From Streptomyces sp. MUM 203J (GTDB lineage Bacteria; Actinomycetota; Actinomycetes; Streptomycetales; Streptomycetaceae): a stretch of DNA of 64,000 nt. Where the stretch lies: positions 1 to 64,000 of the forward strand of contig NZ_JADWYO010000007.1 in NCBI RefSeq assembly GCF_022414595.1, written 5' to 3'. Positions within the stretch are counted from its first letter, which is position 1. Every line of letters begins with the position of its first letter. This document shows, piece after piece, positions 6,903 through 16,715 of the stretch. The notes below the pieces were generated by a model. The model was not told the DNA's origin. It worked only from the letters and a program-made list of their open reading frames with translations, and made no database searches. The position numbers and the translations under genes are program-made.

Positions 6903-9900
6903 TCAGGAACTACCCGCGCCCCTGCACAGGCGCAGCGTCAGGATCTGGAAGGGCCGGAGTGTCAAATCCACTCGGCCGCCGCCGGTCACCGGGTGCCCTG
7001 ACGCGTCCGGAAGCGGCCTTTCGAGCAGATCCGTCTCGATCGCCTCGGCGAGCGGGAAGCCCGTCGTCAGCGTGCCGGAGGTACGCGCGCCTGCAGCCTC
7101 GTAGATGCGGACCACGACATCGCCGCTGCCGTCCTCGGCAAGCTTGACGGCTTCGACGACGAGTGCGTCGTCGTCGACGGACACCAGTGGTTCGACGGTC
7201 CGGCCCGCACCGGTGACCGTGCGCTCGGGCAGGTTGATCCGATGGCCCTCGCGGACGGCGTCGACGACGCCCGCGCCCGGGGCGAGCCCGAACCGCAGAC
7301 AGTGGCGGCCCTGGTCGGTCTGCGGGTCGGGGTAGCGCGGGGCGCGCAGCAGGGACAGGCGAACGGTCGTGGTCTGGCCCCCGTCCGCGCGCATGTCGCG
7401 CGTGACGTCATGGCCGTACGTGGAGTCGTTGACGAGGGCCACGCCCCAGCCCGGCTCTTCGACCTGAAGCCAGCGGTGGGCGCAGATCTCGAATTTCGCG
7501 GCCTCCCACGAGGTGTTGGTGTGGGTGGAGCGGTAGACGTGCCCGAACTGGGTTTCGGCGGCGGAGCGGTCGGCCTTCACGTCCAGCGGGAAGGCAGCCT
7601 TGAGGAACTGCTCTGTCTCGTGCCAGTCCACCTCGGCGTCGACGTCCAGCACCTTGGAGCCGGCGCGCAGCGTGAAGGTCTGCCGCACGGTGGAGTCGCC
7701 GAAGGAGCGGAAGACGCGGACGGAGACCCGGCCGCCGCCGGACTCGGCGAGGGTGATCTCGTCGACGTCCACCAGGTCGGTGACGTTGTGGCGGTAGAAC
7801 GCGTCGATGTCCCAGGCGTCCCACATGTTGGGGAAGTCGGGGTGGATCTGCAGCAGCCCGCCGGCCTGCCCCGGGGCGATGGCCTCGCGCCGGGAGGCGA
7901 CGTCGTACGCGGAAGTAATGAGTCCGCGGCCGTCGATCTCCACCCGCAGCAGGCCGTTGTCCACGGCGAAGCCCCCACCGGGGCGCGGCGACACGGCCAC
8001 GGCCTGGGCCTGCTCGCGCGCGGCGGCCGGGGCGGCGCCCCCGCCGGGAACGCCGCCGCGGGCGTGCGGCGCCGCGTTGAAGACGACCTCCGTCCCGCCC
8101 TCGCCGGCCAGTGCGCCCTGCGCGCCTGCGATGAGAGCGGTCAGCTCGTCGCAGACACGCGCGTAGGTCTCCCGGGCCTCGCGGTGCACCCAGGCGATGG
8201 AGGAGCCCGGCAGGATGTCGTGGAACTGGTGCAGCAGCACCGTCTTCCAGATCCGCTCCAGGTCCGGCTTGGGGTAGCGGTAGCCGGGGACGCGCACGGC
8301 GGCGGTGGCGGCCCACAGCTCCGCTTCGCGCAGCAGGGACTCGCTGCGCCGGTTGCCCTGCTTGGTCCCCGCCTGCGAGGTGTAGGTGCCGCGATGTAGT
8401 TCGAGATAGAGCTCGCCCTGCCAGACGGGGGCGTCCTCGTACTCGGAGCGGGCCTTGTCGAAGAACGCGTCGGGCCGTTCGATCTCGACGCGCGGCGAGC
8501 CCTCCAGGTCGCGGGTGCGCCTGGCGCGGGCGAGGTGCTCGCGGGTCGGGCCGCCGCCGCCGTCGCCCCAGCCGAACGGCGCCAGCGAACGAGTGCCGCG
8601 GCCCTTCTCCCGGTAGTTGCGGGCGGCGTGGGCCAGCTGCTCCCCGCCGAGGTCGGCGTTGTAGGTGTCGATGGGCGGAAAGTGCGTGAAGACTCGGGTG
8701 CCGTCGATGCCCTCCCACCAGAATGTGTGGTGCGGGAAGTCGTTGACCTGGCTCCAGGAGATCTTCTGGGTGAGGAACCACGTGTTGCCGGCCAGTTTGA
8801 CGATCTGCGGCAAGGCCGCGGTGTAGCCGAAGGAGTCCGGCAGCCACACCTCCTTCGTCTCGATGCCGAACTCGTCCAGGAAGAACTTCTTGCCGTAGAG
8901 GAACTGCCGGGCCATTGCCTCGCCGCCGACCATGTTCGTGTCGGACTCCACCCACATGCCGCCGACCGGGACGAACTGTCCGTCCCCGATCTTCTTCTTC
9001 ACCTTCTCGAAGACCTCGGGCCTGTGCTCCTTGATCCAGGCCAGCTGCTGGGCCTGGGACATGGCGAAGACCAGCTCGGGGTGGTCGTCCATGAGGCTCA
9101 CCATGTTGGAACAGGTGCGCGCCACCTTGCGCACCGTCTCCCGCAGCGGCCACAGCCAGGCGGAGTCGATGTGGGCGTGCCCGACGGCGCTGATGCGGTG
9201 CGCGGAGGCGTGGGCGGGGGCGGCGAGGACGCCGGCCAGCCGCTCCCGGGCGCGGGCGGCGGTGCCGGCGACGGCGGTGAGGTCGAGGGCGTCCAGGGCT
9301 CTCTCGACGGCGCGCAGGATCGCATGCCGTCGCGCGTCGTCCCGGGCGAGTTCGGCCATCAGGGACTGGAGCACTTCCAGGTCCTGGACGAGCTCCCAGA
9401 CCTCGGTTTCGAAGACGGCCAGGTCCATGCGCGCCAGCCGGTACAGCGGACGGTCGCTCGCAGTGGTCCGGTCGCCCTCGCGGGTGGGGCCGTGGTGCAC
9501 GAGGACCGGGTTGGCGGCGGCCTCGACGAACAGCTCGACATCCTCCCCGCCCTCGGCCCGTTCGTTGATCCTGACCCAGTCGTTGTACGGGTTGAGGGCT
9601 TTCACGGCCTCGCCGCTCGCCCGGTAGACCAGGCCCTCGCACTGGAATCCGGGCATCATCCGGTCGAAGCCCAGGTCGAGGACAGCCTCGACGGTGCGGC
9701 CCGCCCAGGCCCCGGGTACCTGACCGGTCACCTTGAACCAGGTGGTGCCCCAGGCAGGGCCCCAGGCGTCTCCGGCCCCGGCCGGCCGGTACGCGGCGGC
9801 GAGGCCTTCGGCGACGGGCGGCGGCTCGCCCGGCGCGTCCCACCGTTGCACGGCGAGAGGGACCGATGCGCTGTAGACGGCGGGCTTGACGCGCTCGCTG

Positions 9901-9947
9901 AGCACCCGGCGCAGCCGGTGTTCGACGATTTCACGGTCGTCGTGCAT
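6903..9947 (-). CDS. GH38 alpha-mannosidase
   Basis: A 1014-residue protein, full length for bacterial GH38 alpha-mannosidases, without a signal peptide and so cytoplasmic. VGHAHIDSAWLWP (about 255) gives zinc-binding His and Asp, LPDSFGY (about 369) contains the catalytic nucleophile Asp, and DILPGSS is the other conserved metal region; the C-terminal half is the family's beta-rich region. The start ATG 9947 has AGGAGC eight bases upstream. It is the last gene of the leftward operon with GH85, GH5 and ABC transporter genes. It would remove alpha-linked mannose from imported oligosaccharide released from N-glycans. Family assignment is firm; the exact linkage is not visible. Confidence 0.93.
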   Translation of the reverse strand: MHDDREIVEHRLRRVLSERVKPAVYSASVPLAVQRWDAPGEPPPVAEGLAAAYRPAGAGDAWGPAWGTTWFKVTGQVPGAWAGRTVEAVLDLGFDRMMPGFQCEGLVYRASGEAVKALNPYNDWVRINERAEGGEDVELFVEAAANPVLVHHGPTREGDRTTASDRPLYRLARMDLAVFETEVWELVQDLEVLQSLMAELARDDARRHAILRAVERALDALDLTAVAGTAARARERLAGVLAAPAHASAHRISAVGHAHIDSAWLWPLRETVRKVARTCSNMVSLMDDHPELVFAMSQAQQLAWIKEHRPEVFEKVKKKIGDGQFVPVGGMWVESDTNMVGGEAMARQFLYGKKFFLDEFGIETKEVWLPDSFGYTAALPQIVKLAGNTWFLTQKISWSQVNDFPHHTFWWEGIDGTRVFTHFPPIDTYNADLGGEQLAHAARNYREKGRGTRSLAPFGWGDGGGGPTREHLARARRTRDLEGSPRVEIERPDAFFDKARSEYEDAPVWQGELYLELHRGTYTSQAGTKQGNRRSESLLREAELWAATAAVRVPGYRYPKPDLERIWKTVLLHQFHDILPGSSIAWVHREARETYARVCDELTALIAGAQGALAGEGGTEVVFNAAPHARGGVPGGGAAPAAAREQAQAVAVSPRPGGGFAVDNGLLRVEIDGRGLITSAYDVASRREAIAPGQAGGLLQIHPDFPNMWDAWDIDAFYRHNVTDLVDVDEITLAESGGGRVSVRVFRSFGDSTVRQTFTLRAGSKVLDVDAEVDWHETEQFLKAAFPLDVKADRSAAETQFGHVYRSTHTNTSWEAAKFEICAHRWLQVEEPGWGVALVNDSTYGHDVTRDMRADGGQTTTVRLSLLRAPRYPDPQTDQGRHCLRFGLAPGAGVVDAVREGHRINLPERTVTGAGRTVEPLVSVDDDALVVEAVKLAEDGSGDVVVRIYEAAGARTSGTLTTGFPLAEAIETDLLERPLPDASGHPVTGGGRVDLTLRPFQILTLRLCRGAGSS

Positions 9948-9998
9948 GAGAGAAGCTCCTAGGCGGTACGCGGGACGGCGGAGGGGGAAGGCTGCGGG

Positions 9999-12101
9999 CT
10001 ACCAGGGCAGGTCTACCGGGGCCGGGGCCGACGCGGAGTAGTGCGCGCCGACGGCACGCACCGTGAGGCGGGTCCTGGCCTCGGACCCGCTGCGGCGGAC
10101 GACCGGAACGTAGAACGCGCCGCCGCTGGTGCCGCCGAGGAAGCGGCGGCCGCCGCCGGGGAGTTCCTGGTGCACCACGTAGTGGCGCGCACCGCCGTCG
10201 CGCCGCCAGGCGAGGCGGACCTCGGCGGCGCCGGGCACGGTGGCACGGGACCCGGTGACGCGCAGTCCGGACGGCGCCGCGGGGGCCACCGGTTCGGTGT
10301 CACGGACGGCCAGCGCGCCCAGGCGCCAGCGGGCCGTGCCGCCGCCGGGCGAGGACAGGCGCACGCCCAGGGCGCGGATCGCGCGGATGCCGTCCAGGAC
10401 TACGGCCGAGGTCGTCCAGCCGTCGGCGGCGGTGACGGCGGCGGCCGGCAGCAGCCGGTACGGAGCGGGCCGCCCGGGACGGGCGGCCTCGGTAACGGCG
10501 ACGGCCACCTCGACGGTGACGGGTGCCGATCCGCCGTCGACGCGGTGGGCGATCTCCACGACGGCGTCGCACGCAGGCGTGAGCCGGGTCTGGTACAGCT
10601 CCAGCGTCACGGGGCAGGTGAGCGAGCCGTCGACCAGGACGCTGCTGCCGCCGTGCCAGGCGTCGGCGAAGTCGAAGCCCGCCTCGGGCCGCTCTCCTGC
10701 GGTGTGCAGCAGCCAGCGGCGGGCGGGCAGCACATCCTGCACGCCGAGATGGTTCCACTCCGTTTCGCCGGTGCGCTCGCCGTCCTCGTACCAGGCCACG
10801 CCGTGACCGGTGTTGAAGGTGGTGGCGAAGGGCAGCGAGGTGACGGTGGAGCTGTCGGCGACGTGCCGGGCGGCGGGCCGCCAGCGGCCGGGGCCCTCCG
10901 GACGGGCCGGATCACTGTGCTGCCCGGCCCAGAACCGGTCGTCGCGCGCATGGAACTGGGCCGGCGTGCGGGTGGCGTGGGGCAGCGAGTGCAGGGTCCA
11001 CTCGGGGCGGTAGTAGCTGTAGGAGGTGACGTGGTCGCGCTCGTCGGGGGCGAAGGCGTCCCAGTCGTAGCTGCCGTTCCAGCCGCCGGGCTCCACGTTC
11101 AGGCCTGCGAACAGCTCGTACGGGGAGCGGCCCAGCCGTCGGGCGTAGGCGGCTGATGAGGCGAGTCTGGCCGCACTCCAGCGGAAGTCCAGGAACATGC
11201 CGTCGGCCTGACGCCGGCCGGCCCGGTGGAAGAAGGCGGCGTTGCGGTCGTTGAGGGCGCCCTGCCACGAGACGTCGCCCTCGATGGTGAAGGCGTCGTA
11301 CCAGGTAATGGCGAGGTCCGGCGCACCCCGGCGCAGTGCAGCCGTGAAGTCGGCGAACAGGCGGCCGAGCTCGGGGTCGCCGCCGGAGGTCTCGCCATTG
11401 AGGAACCAGCCGTCGAAGCCGTGGGCGCGGGCCACCTGGATCAGCTTGTCGGCGATCGGGAAGCGGCCGGAGGCATCCTGCTGCACCAGCTCACGGGTCC
11501 ACTTCAGCAGGCCGCCATAGGCGACGGGCGGCAGGAACACGTTGCCGAGGACACGCACGCCGTGCCGGTGGGCGGCGTCGACGACGGGGGCGTTGGGGGC
11601 GAGGATGACACCTTCGCCGGAAGAGCCGCCCCAGAAGACCAGCTCGTCGATGTAGGCCCAGTTGGTGAGCGCGTAGTAGTCGGCCTGCGCCGAGCCCTGG
11701 GAGGGGTTGGAGGCAGTGCCGGCGAAGGAGACCAGAGCGGTGACGCGGGCCTGGTCCCGGCGGGCGGTGGTGTTGGCCGGCGTGGGGGTGAAGCGCTCCG
11801 CGAGAGGCACGGAGGAGGTGTTGAACGGCAGGTCGGGGTCGTCCTGTGGACGCCAGTCCTTCAGGCTGCGCCAGACCGCGCCGGGGTCGGGGGGCTGGCT
11901 TTCGGGGAAGGTCTCGGGGTACCAGTACGAGGCATACGGCTGGAGGGTCCCGGCGGCGCCGGGACTGCCGGCGCCGCTGGCGGTTCCGGCGGCGAGCCAG
12001 TGCAGGGCGGCGGCCGACGTGCTCGCGGCGACGAGGGCGCGTCGGGTGATTCCGCGCCTCGCGGAGTCAGCCGCGAAGTCACGGGACTGGCGGTCGGTCA
12101 C
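9999..12101 (-). CDS. GH85 endo-beta-N-acetylglucosaminidase, Tat-type signal
   Basis: A 700-residue protein from GTG 12101 (AGGAGA about six bases upstream). It begins with an arginine-rich Tat-like signal (RRGITRRALVAAST then a hydrophobic stretch), so it is probably exported. The catalytic domain starts LQPYASYWYPETFP and contains GFDGWFLNGE, in which Asn235 and Glu237 match the GH85 Asn/Glu catalytic pair. The C-terminal half has beta-sandwich and fibronectin-like parts (APSGLRVTGS ... RLAWRRDGGARHYVVHQ). The enzyme cuts the chitobiose core of N-glycans and frees the oligosaccharide for import by the adjacent ABC system. It lies between GH38 and GH5 genes in one operon. Confidence 0.92.
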   Translation of the reverse strand: MTDRQSRDFAADSARRGITRRALVAASTSAAALHWLAAGTASGAGSPGAAGTLQPYASYWYPETFPESQPPDPGAVWRSLKDWRPQDDPDLPFNTSSVPLAERFTPTPANTTARRDQARVTALVSFAGTASNPSQGSAQADYYALTNWAYIDELVFWGGSSGEGVILAPNAPVVDAAHRHGVRVLGNVFLPPVAYGGLLKWTRELVQQDASGRFPIADKLIQVARAHGFDGWFLNGETSGGDPELGRLFADFTAALRRGAPDLAITWYDAFTIEGDVSWQGALNDRNAAFFHRAGRRQADGMFLDFRWSAARLASSAAYARRLGRSPYELFAGLNVEPGGWNGSYDWDAFAPDERDHVTSYSYYRPEWTLHSLPHATRTPAQFHARDDRFWAGQHSDPARPEGPGRWRPAARHVADSSTVTSLPFATTFNTGHGVAWYEDGERTGETEWNHLGVQDVLPARRWLLHTAGERPEAGFDFADAWHGGSSVLVDGSLTCPVTLELYQTRLTPACDAVVEIAHRVDGGSAPVTVEVAVAVTEAARPGRPAPYRLLPAAAVTAADGWTTSAVVLDGIRAIRALGVRLSSPGGGTARWRLGALAVRDTEPVAPAAPSGLRVTGSRATVPGAAEVRLAWRRDGGARHYVVHQELPGGGRRFLGGTSGGAFYVPVVRRSGSEARTRLTVRAVGAHYSASAPAPVDLPW

Positions 12102-12141
12102 TGCGGTCTCCTGTCTGTGGGGTTGGTGCCGGTGGGCACCG

Positions 12142-13416
12142 TCACCCAACGTCCTGTGGGTGGACGAGTTCGGTGATGCCCCGTGCGGCCAGCTGCCCCG
12201 GGTCACCGGCCCGGTTCGCCAGTACGGCCGTGGCGCGCACCCCTTGAGCGGAAAGTCGCATCCAGGCTTCGAAGTACGCGCCGCCGGGAGCGCAGACCGA
12301 GCGCGTCGGCGCCGTGTCCTCCGCGCCGGCGTCCAGCACGAGAGCGGTGCGGCGGGGGGCCGCGGGGGCCGGCGGTTCACGCCTCAGCCTGGCGGCGAGG
12401 TCCGCGACGACCCGCCCGGCGGGTTTGACCTCGCGGTCGGCGGTGAGCAGCCCGAGGTCGTATTCGAGCTCGGGGAAGTCGGCCAGCGAGCGGGACACGT
12501 CGTGGGAGCACCACCAGGTGATGCCGTACAGGTCCTGGCAAGTCAGTACATTGGCAAGGGTGGCCTCGGTGAACTCGGCGGCGTGCTCGGGAGGGATCAG
12601 CGGCGCCGGGGCGCCGACTTCCTGAAGCCACACCGGGCGGTGCGGGTCTTCGGCCCAGGCCCGGGACAGCTCGACGAGGTACTCGGCCAGGCGCACGGTG
12701 GCGTCGCCGGTGTGGCCGTGGCGCTGCGCGGTGCCGTTGAAGACCCAGGAGTGGACGGTGGTCATGCGGCCGATGCGGGAGGCGTGCGCGGGGGTGAAGG
12801 GGTGGCCGTCCCGGAACCAGACCGCGTCGTACTCGCTGTGGGTGTGGGCCCGGCCGGGTGCGGCCCGCTCACAGACGGCGAGCAGCCGCTCCAACCACCG
12901 GCCGGCTTCCTCGTACGTGCACACGTCGGGGTCCGGGTGGGGTTTGCCGGAGAACTGGTTGACCTCGTTGCCGAGGCTGATGCCGAGGAAGTTCGGCCGG
13001 TCGGCGAGAGAGGCGGCGAGGGCGGCGAGGTAGCGCGCCTCGGCGTCGACGACGTCGGGGTCGATGAACATGTTCCTGCGGTGCCAGCTGTGCAGCCACG
13101 ACGGCACGAAATCGAAGCTGGAAAGATGCCCCTGGAGCGCGTCGACGGCCACGGCGAGTCCGCGCTCGGCCGCAGCGTCCACCAGCCGCCCCAGCTGCTC
13201 GAGGGCGCGGCCGCGGATGAGCGTGCGGTTGGGCTGGAACAGCGGCCAGAGGGCGAAGGCCCTGATGTGGTCGAGGCCGAGGGCGGCCAGTGAGTCGAGA
13301 TCCCGGCGGACGCTGTCCATTCCGGCGTCGTCGAAGTCGAGCCAGTGGTGGAACCAGCCCCGGGTGGGAGTGTAGTTCGCGCCGAGGCGCGGCGCGGACG
13401 GGGAGGGACGGCTCAT
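12142..13416 (-). CDS. GH5-like beta-mannosidase (clan GH-A)
   Basis: A 424-residue TIM-barrel glycosidase without a signal peptide. The acid/base Glu is in LGNEVN (Glu151) and the nucleophile in WLQEVGAP (Glu266), the clan GH-A arrangement. The opening LGANYTPTRGWFHHWLDFD resembles the GH5_18-type beta-mannosidases that act on the Man-beta-1,4-GlcNAc core of N-glycans; this subfamily call is from memory. The gene context (GH85, GH38, sugar ABC transporter) supports it. AGGA precedes the ATG at 13416. Beta-galactosidase or another GH5 activity is possible. Confidence 0.8.
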   Translation of the reverse strand: MSRPSPSAPRLGANYTPTRGWFHHWLDFDDAGMDSVRRDLDSLAALGLDHIRAFALWPLFQPNRTLIRGRALEQLGRLVDAAAERGLAVAVDALQGHLSSFDFVPSWLHSWHRRNMFIDPDVVDAEARYLAALAASLADRPNFLGISLGNEVNQFSGKPHPDPDVCTYEEAGRWLERLLAVCERAAPGRAHTHSEYDAVWFRDGHPFTPAHASRIGRMTTVHSWVFNGTAQRHGHTGDATVRLAEYLVELSRAWAEDPHRPVWLQEVGAPAPLIPPEHAAEFTEATLANVLTCQDLYGITWWCSHDVSRSLADFPELEYDLGLLTADREVKPAGRVVADLAARLRREPPAPAAPRRTALVLDAGAEDTAPTRSVCAPGGAYFEAWMRLSAQGVRATAVLANRAGDPGQLAARGITELVHPQDVG

Positions 13417-13464
13417 GGTCGGTCGCTGCTTCCTGCACGGGGATGTATGGGGTGACGGGAGCTT

Positions 13465-14340
13465 TCAGGTCTTGAGCGCCCCCTCGCCCACACCCCTGAA
13501 GAAGAAGCGCTGAAGGGCGAAGAAGAGCAGCATCATGGGGGCGAGCGCGGCGATCGCGCCTGCGGCGATGAGCCGCTGGTCGTTGACGGTGGTGGCGCCC
13601 GCCAGGGTCTTCAGGCCGAGCTGGAGTGTGTAGTTGTCACTGCTGGAGAGCACGATCAGCGGCCACAGGAAGTCGTCCCAGGCGCCCATGAAGCTGGTGA
13701 TGCAGACGACCGCGAGCGCGCCCTTGGCCGACGGTACGAACACCCGTGTGAAACGCTGCCATTCGTTGGCGCCGTCGAGAACGGCGGCCTCCTCCAGTTC
13801 TCCGGGCACCGCCAGGAACGCCGCCCGCATGATCAGGAGATTGAGCACGGAGACCGCCCCCGGCAGCCAGACGCCGATGAGGGTGTCCACCAGCCCCATC
13901 GAGCGGACCGTGAGGAACATCGAGATCATCACGGCTTCAAAGGGGAACATCAGCGTCGCGACGAGCACCGTGAACACGGCTTTTCGGCCCCTCCAGTCGG
14001 CCCGGGACAGGGCGTAGCCGCCCATGGCTGCGAAGACGCAGTTGGAGACGACGGCCAGCACGGCGACGGTCAGCGTATTGCCCACGTACTGGAACAGCGG
14101 GAAGGACTCGGCGACGCGCGCGTAGTTGCCGAGGGTGGGCCGGCTGGGCAGCACACCGTCGTACACGTTCTCGCCCCGGCCCCGGAGCGAGGTGAGGAAC
14201 TGCCAGACGATCGGGCCCAGCATGACGACCAGCATCAGGCACAGGGCCAGATAGCGCCCGGCGAGCCCGAAGGCGGCCTGCGGCCGGGGCCGCCGCCCCT
14301 CTGAAACGGTGCGACGGCCGGAGGGGGCCGGGGCGGTCAT
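13465..14340 (-). CDS. Carbohydrate ABC transporter permease (MalG-type)
   Basis: A 291-residue membrane protein with about six transmembrane helices. The EAA-loop signature follows GELEEAAVLDGANEWQRF, the site that docks on the ATPase. It ends FFFRGVGEGALKT, as usual for the MalG family. Its start overlaps the stop of the other permease by four bases (ATGA), indicating translational coupling. It forms the channel with its partner; no ATPase gene is in the operon, so a shared MsiK-type ATPase elsewhere is likely. Confidence 0.92.
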   Translation of the reverse strand: MTAPAPSGRRTVSEGRRPRPQAAFGLAGRYLALCLMLVVMLGPIVWQFLTSLRGRGENVYDGVLPSRPTLGNYARVAESFPLFQYVGNTLTVAVLAVVSNCVFAAMGGYALSRADWRGRKAVFTVLVATLMFPFEAVMISMFLTVRSMGLVDTLIGVWLPGAVSVLNLLIMRAAFLAVPGELEEAAVLDGANEWQRFTRVFVPSAKGALAVVCITSFMGAWDDFLWPLIVLSSSDNYTLQLGLKTLAGATTVNDQRLIAAGAIAALAPMMLLFFALQRFFFRGVGEGALKT

Positions 14341-15338
14341 CGCTCGTCTCCCTTCGACAGCCGGTGTCCCAGCAGGCTGAAGACCAGGGTCAGCAGGAAC
14401 AGGAGGATCGACACGGCGGAGGCGTACCCGCTCTCCCCGGCGAAGCCGAGACCCACCTCACGGATCATGAACGGCAGGGTGCGGGCGTCGCCGCCGGGGC
14501 CTCCGCTCTCACCGCCGAGGATGTAGATCTCGGTGAAAACGCGCAGCGCGGAGATCGCCGAGAGGGTGCCCACCAGCAGCATCATCGGCTTGACGGAGGG
14601 GACGGTGATGCTGAAGAAGCGCCGCAGCGCGCCGGCGCCGTCCAGCGCGGCGGCCTCGTACAGCGCGGTCGGCACGTTTCCCAGGGCCGCCAGGTAGAAG
14701 ACCATGTAGTAGCCGAGGCCTTTCCAGACCGTCACCGCCATCGCGGACAGCAGCAACGCCGTGGAGTCGGTGAGGAAGGGCACCGGGTCGGACACGAGCC
14801 TCAGCTTGAGGAAGACCGTGTTGACCAGTCCGTCGCTGCGCAGCGCCCACTGCCAGATCAGGCCGACGACCACCGTGGAGGCGATGACCGGGGTGTAGAA
14901 GGCCGAACGGAAGAACCCGATTCCGGGGATGTTCTTCTGCACGAGCACGGCGAGCGCCAGCGGCAGGAAGACCAGTGCCGGGACCACGACCGCGGTGTAC
15001 AGAACCGAGTTGGCCAGGGCCTTCCAGAAGTCCGGGTCGTCCAGGGCCCGGGTGTAGTTGCCGAGGCCGACGAAGCTGCCGCCGCGCAGGATCTGGGCGT
15101 CGGTGAAGGAGAGGATGACGGTGTTGACGAAGGGCCAGAGGCTGAACAGTGCCACCATCGCCAGGCCGGGCAGCAGGAAGAGGTAGGGGGCCCACCAGCG
15201 CCGGTGCACCAGGCCAGTGGCTGTCTCCATCTCCTTCCGGCGGCGCCGCCGGTCGCGTCTGCTCGCCGGGGCGGCAGAGCCCGTCTCGGGAGGGTCCGCG
15301 AGCTCCGGGCCTGCGGTCTGCATCATCGGGTCCGTCAC
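14337..15338 (-). CDS. Carbohydrate ABC transporter permease (MalF-type)
   Basis: A 333-residue permease with about six helices (WAPYLFLLPGLAMVALFSLWP is the first). The EAA loop is TALYEAAALDGAGALRRF. It overlaps by four bases both the binding-protein gene upstream and the second permease downstream, so the three are tightly coupled. The long charged N-terminus (RRDRRRRRKEMETA) is cytoplasmic. It imports the oligosaccharide bound by the lipoprotein. Confidence 0.92.
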   Translation of the reverse strand: MTDPMMQTAGPELADPPETGSAAPASRRDRRRRRKEMETATGLVHRRWWAPYLFLLPGLAMVALFSLWPFVNTVILSFTDAQILRGGSFVGLGNYTRALDDPDFWKALANSVLYTAVVVPALVFLPLALAVLVQKNIPGIGFFRSAFYTPVIASTVVVGLIWQWALRSDGLVNTVFLKLRLVSDPVPFLTDSTALLLSAMAVTVWKGLGYYMVFYLAALGNVPTALYEAAALDGAGALRRFFSITVPSVKPMMLLVGTLSAISALRVFTEIYILGGESGGPGGDARTLPFMIREVGLGFAGESGYASAVSILLFLLTLVFSLLGHRLSKGDER

Positions 15339-16669
15339 TGGTCCCGCTGCTTGGCGAGGATCTCGTTGGCGTCGCGCAGAGCCTTCTCGATCGCGCTCTG
15401 GGCGGAGATGTCACCCTTGATGGCCTTCTGCATATGGCGCACCACGGCGTCGCCGACCTGACTGGTCCACTGCACCGGGGTGTTGGCGTCCAGCTGCGCC
15501 TCGCGCAGCAGGCCCGCACCGGTGGCGCGGGCCGCGGTCTCGGCGTCGGAACCGTCGCCGGGATCGGTGAAGCGCGGGTCGTCGAGGCCCTCGGCGTTGG
15601 ACGGGTAGACGGTGGCGTGCTGGGAGAACTCCACCTGGTTTGGCCCGTTGGTGACCCACTTGGCGAAGGCGGCTGCGGCGTCCACATGGTCGGTGTCCTT
15701 GCGCACGCCGACCGACTGGGTGTAGATGCCGATGTGGCCGAGTGTGCCGGTGATGGCTTCGGCGACGCCGGTGTCCTCGTAGACCTCCGGGGCGTTCTCC
15801 TTGATGTCCTTCACGAAGCCGGGCGAGCCGGGGCCGAAGACGAGCTTGGCCGCGCCGTAGAGCTGGTTGATGTCGGCGGCCCCGGTCAGTGACTCCCTGG
15901 GCATGGCGCCTTTCGCGTACAGGCTCGTCATGCGCTCGACCCACTCGACCGTCTTGGCGGTGTCGAAGATGAACTCGTCGCCCGCCTCGTCGAGGATGGG
16001 GACGCCCATCTTCTGCCAGTCGCCGGGCAGCCGGCCCGCCGGGTCGGCCATGAAGGCGCTGTACGCGCCGCCGGACCGCTCCGCGATCTGCTCGGCGCAG
16101 TCGAACAGCTCCTCCACGGTCGTCGGGGGCTTCCCCATGTCCAGGCCGGACTTCCTGAACAGGTCCTTGTTGTAGGTCAGGATCTCCGGTGTCACGTACC
16201 AGGGGTAGGCGTAGACCGCGTTCCCCTTGCCCGGGAGCTTGTACTGGTCCCAGGCACCCGGCACGAAGTCCGCCTGCGCCTGGGGGTCGAGCCGAGAGAT
16301 GTCAGCCAGGATGCCGCGGTCGGCGAGCAGCTGGAAGGAGTCGGTGTTGACGTTGACGACGTCCGGCAGCGAGCCGGCCTGGGCGTCCGCGACGAGCTTC
16401 TCGTTGTAGCCCTCGCCGGGCACGTCTTCCCACTTCACGGTGACGTCCGGATGTTCCTTCTCGAAGGAGTCGATGACGCCTTGGATGTAGCCGGTGAAGG
16501 TCGGCTTGAGTTGTAAGGTCCGGAAGGTGATGTCGCCCTCGATGACGCCGGTCTTCCTCGGCAGGTCGTCCCCGGAGCCACCCGGTCCGCTCACCCCGCA
16601 GGCCCCGGTCGTCAGCACGGCGGCTGCCAGAGCCGCGGCGAGGGGGGATCCGGACAGGCGTCTGCGCAT
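15335..16669 (-). CDS. Extracellular sugar-binding lipoprotein of ABC importer
   Basis: A 444-residue family 1 solute-binding protein. ATG 16669 is chosen because it opens a signal peptide (MRRRLSGSPLAAALAAAVL) ending in the lipobox TGAC, with Cys24 as the lipidated residue, and has GAGGAG eight bases upstream; the open frame extends further without these signals. The mature part shows typical motifs (SFEKEHPDVTVKWEDVPGEG, LPDVVNVN). It is the first gene of the six-gene leftward operon and is preceded by a LacI-type palindrome. The ligand is inferred to be an N-glycan-derived oligosaccharide. Confidence 0.92.
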   Translation of the reverse strand: MRRRLSGSPLAAALAAAVLTTGACGVSGPGGSGDDLPRKTGVIEGDITFRTLQLKPTFTGYIQGVIDSFEKEHPDVTVKWEDVPGEGYNEKLVADAQAGSLPDVVNVNTDSFQLLADRGILADISRLDPQAQADFVPGAWDQYKLPGKGNAVYAYPWYVTPEILTYNKDLFRKSGLDMGKPPTTVEELFDCAEQIAERSGGAYSAFMADPAGRLPGDWQKMGVPILDEAGDEFIFDTAKTVEWVERMTSLYAKGAMPRESLTGAADINQLYGAAKLVFGPGSPGFVKDIKENAPEVYEDTGVAEAITGTLGHIGIYTQSVGVRKDTDHVDAAAAFAKWVTNGPNQVEFSQHATVYPSNAEGLDDPRFTDPGDGSDAETAARATGAGLLREAQLDANTPVQWTSQVGDAVVRHMQKAIKGDISAQSAIEKALRDANEILAKQRDQ

Positions 16670-16715
16670 CTTGTCTCTCCTCTTCACGAAGGAAACCCGT
16701 CGCACCTCGAGTCGG

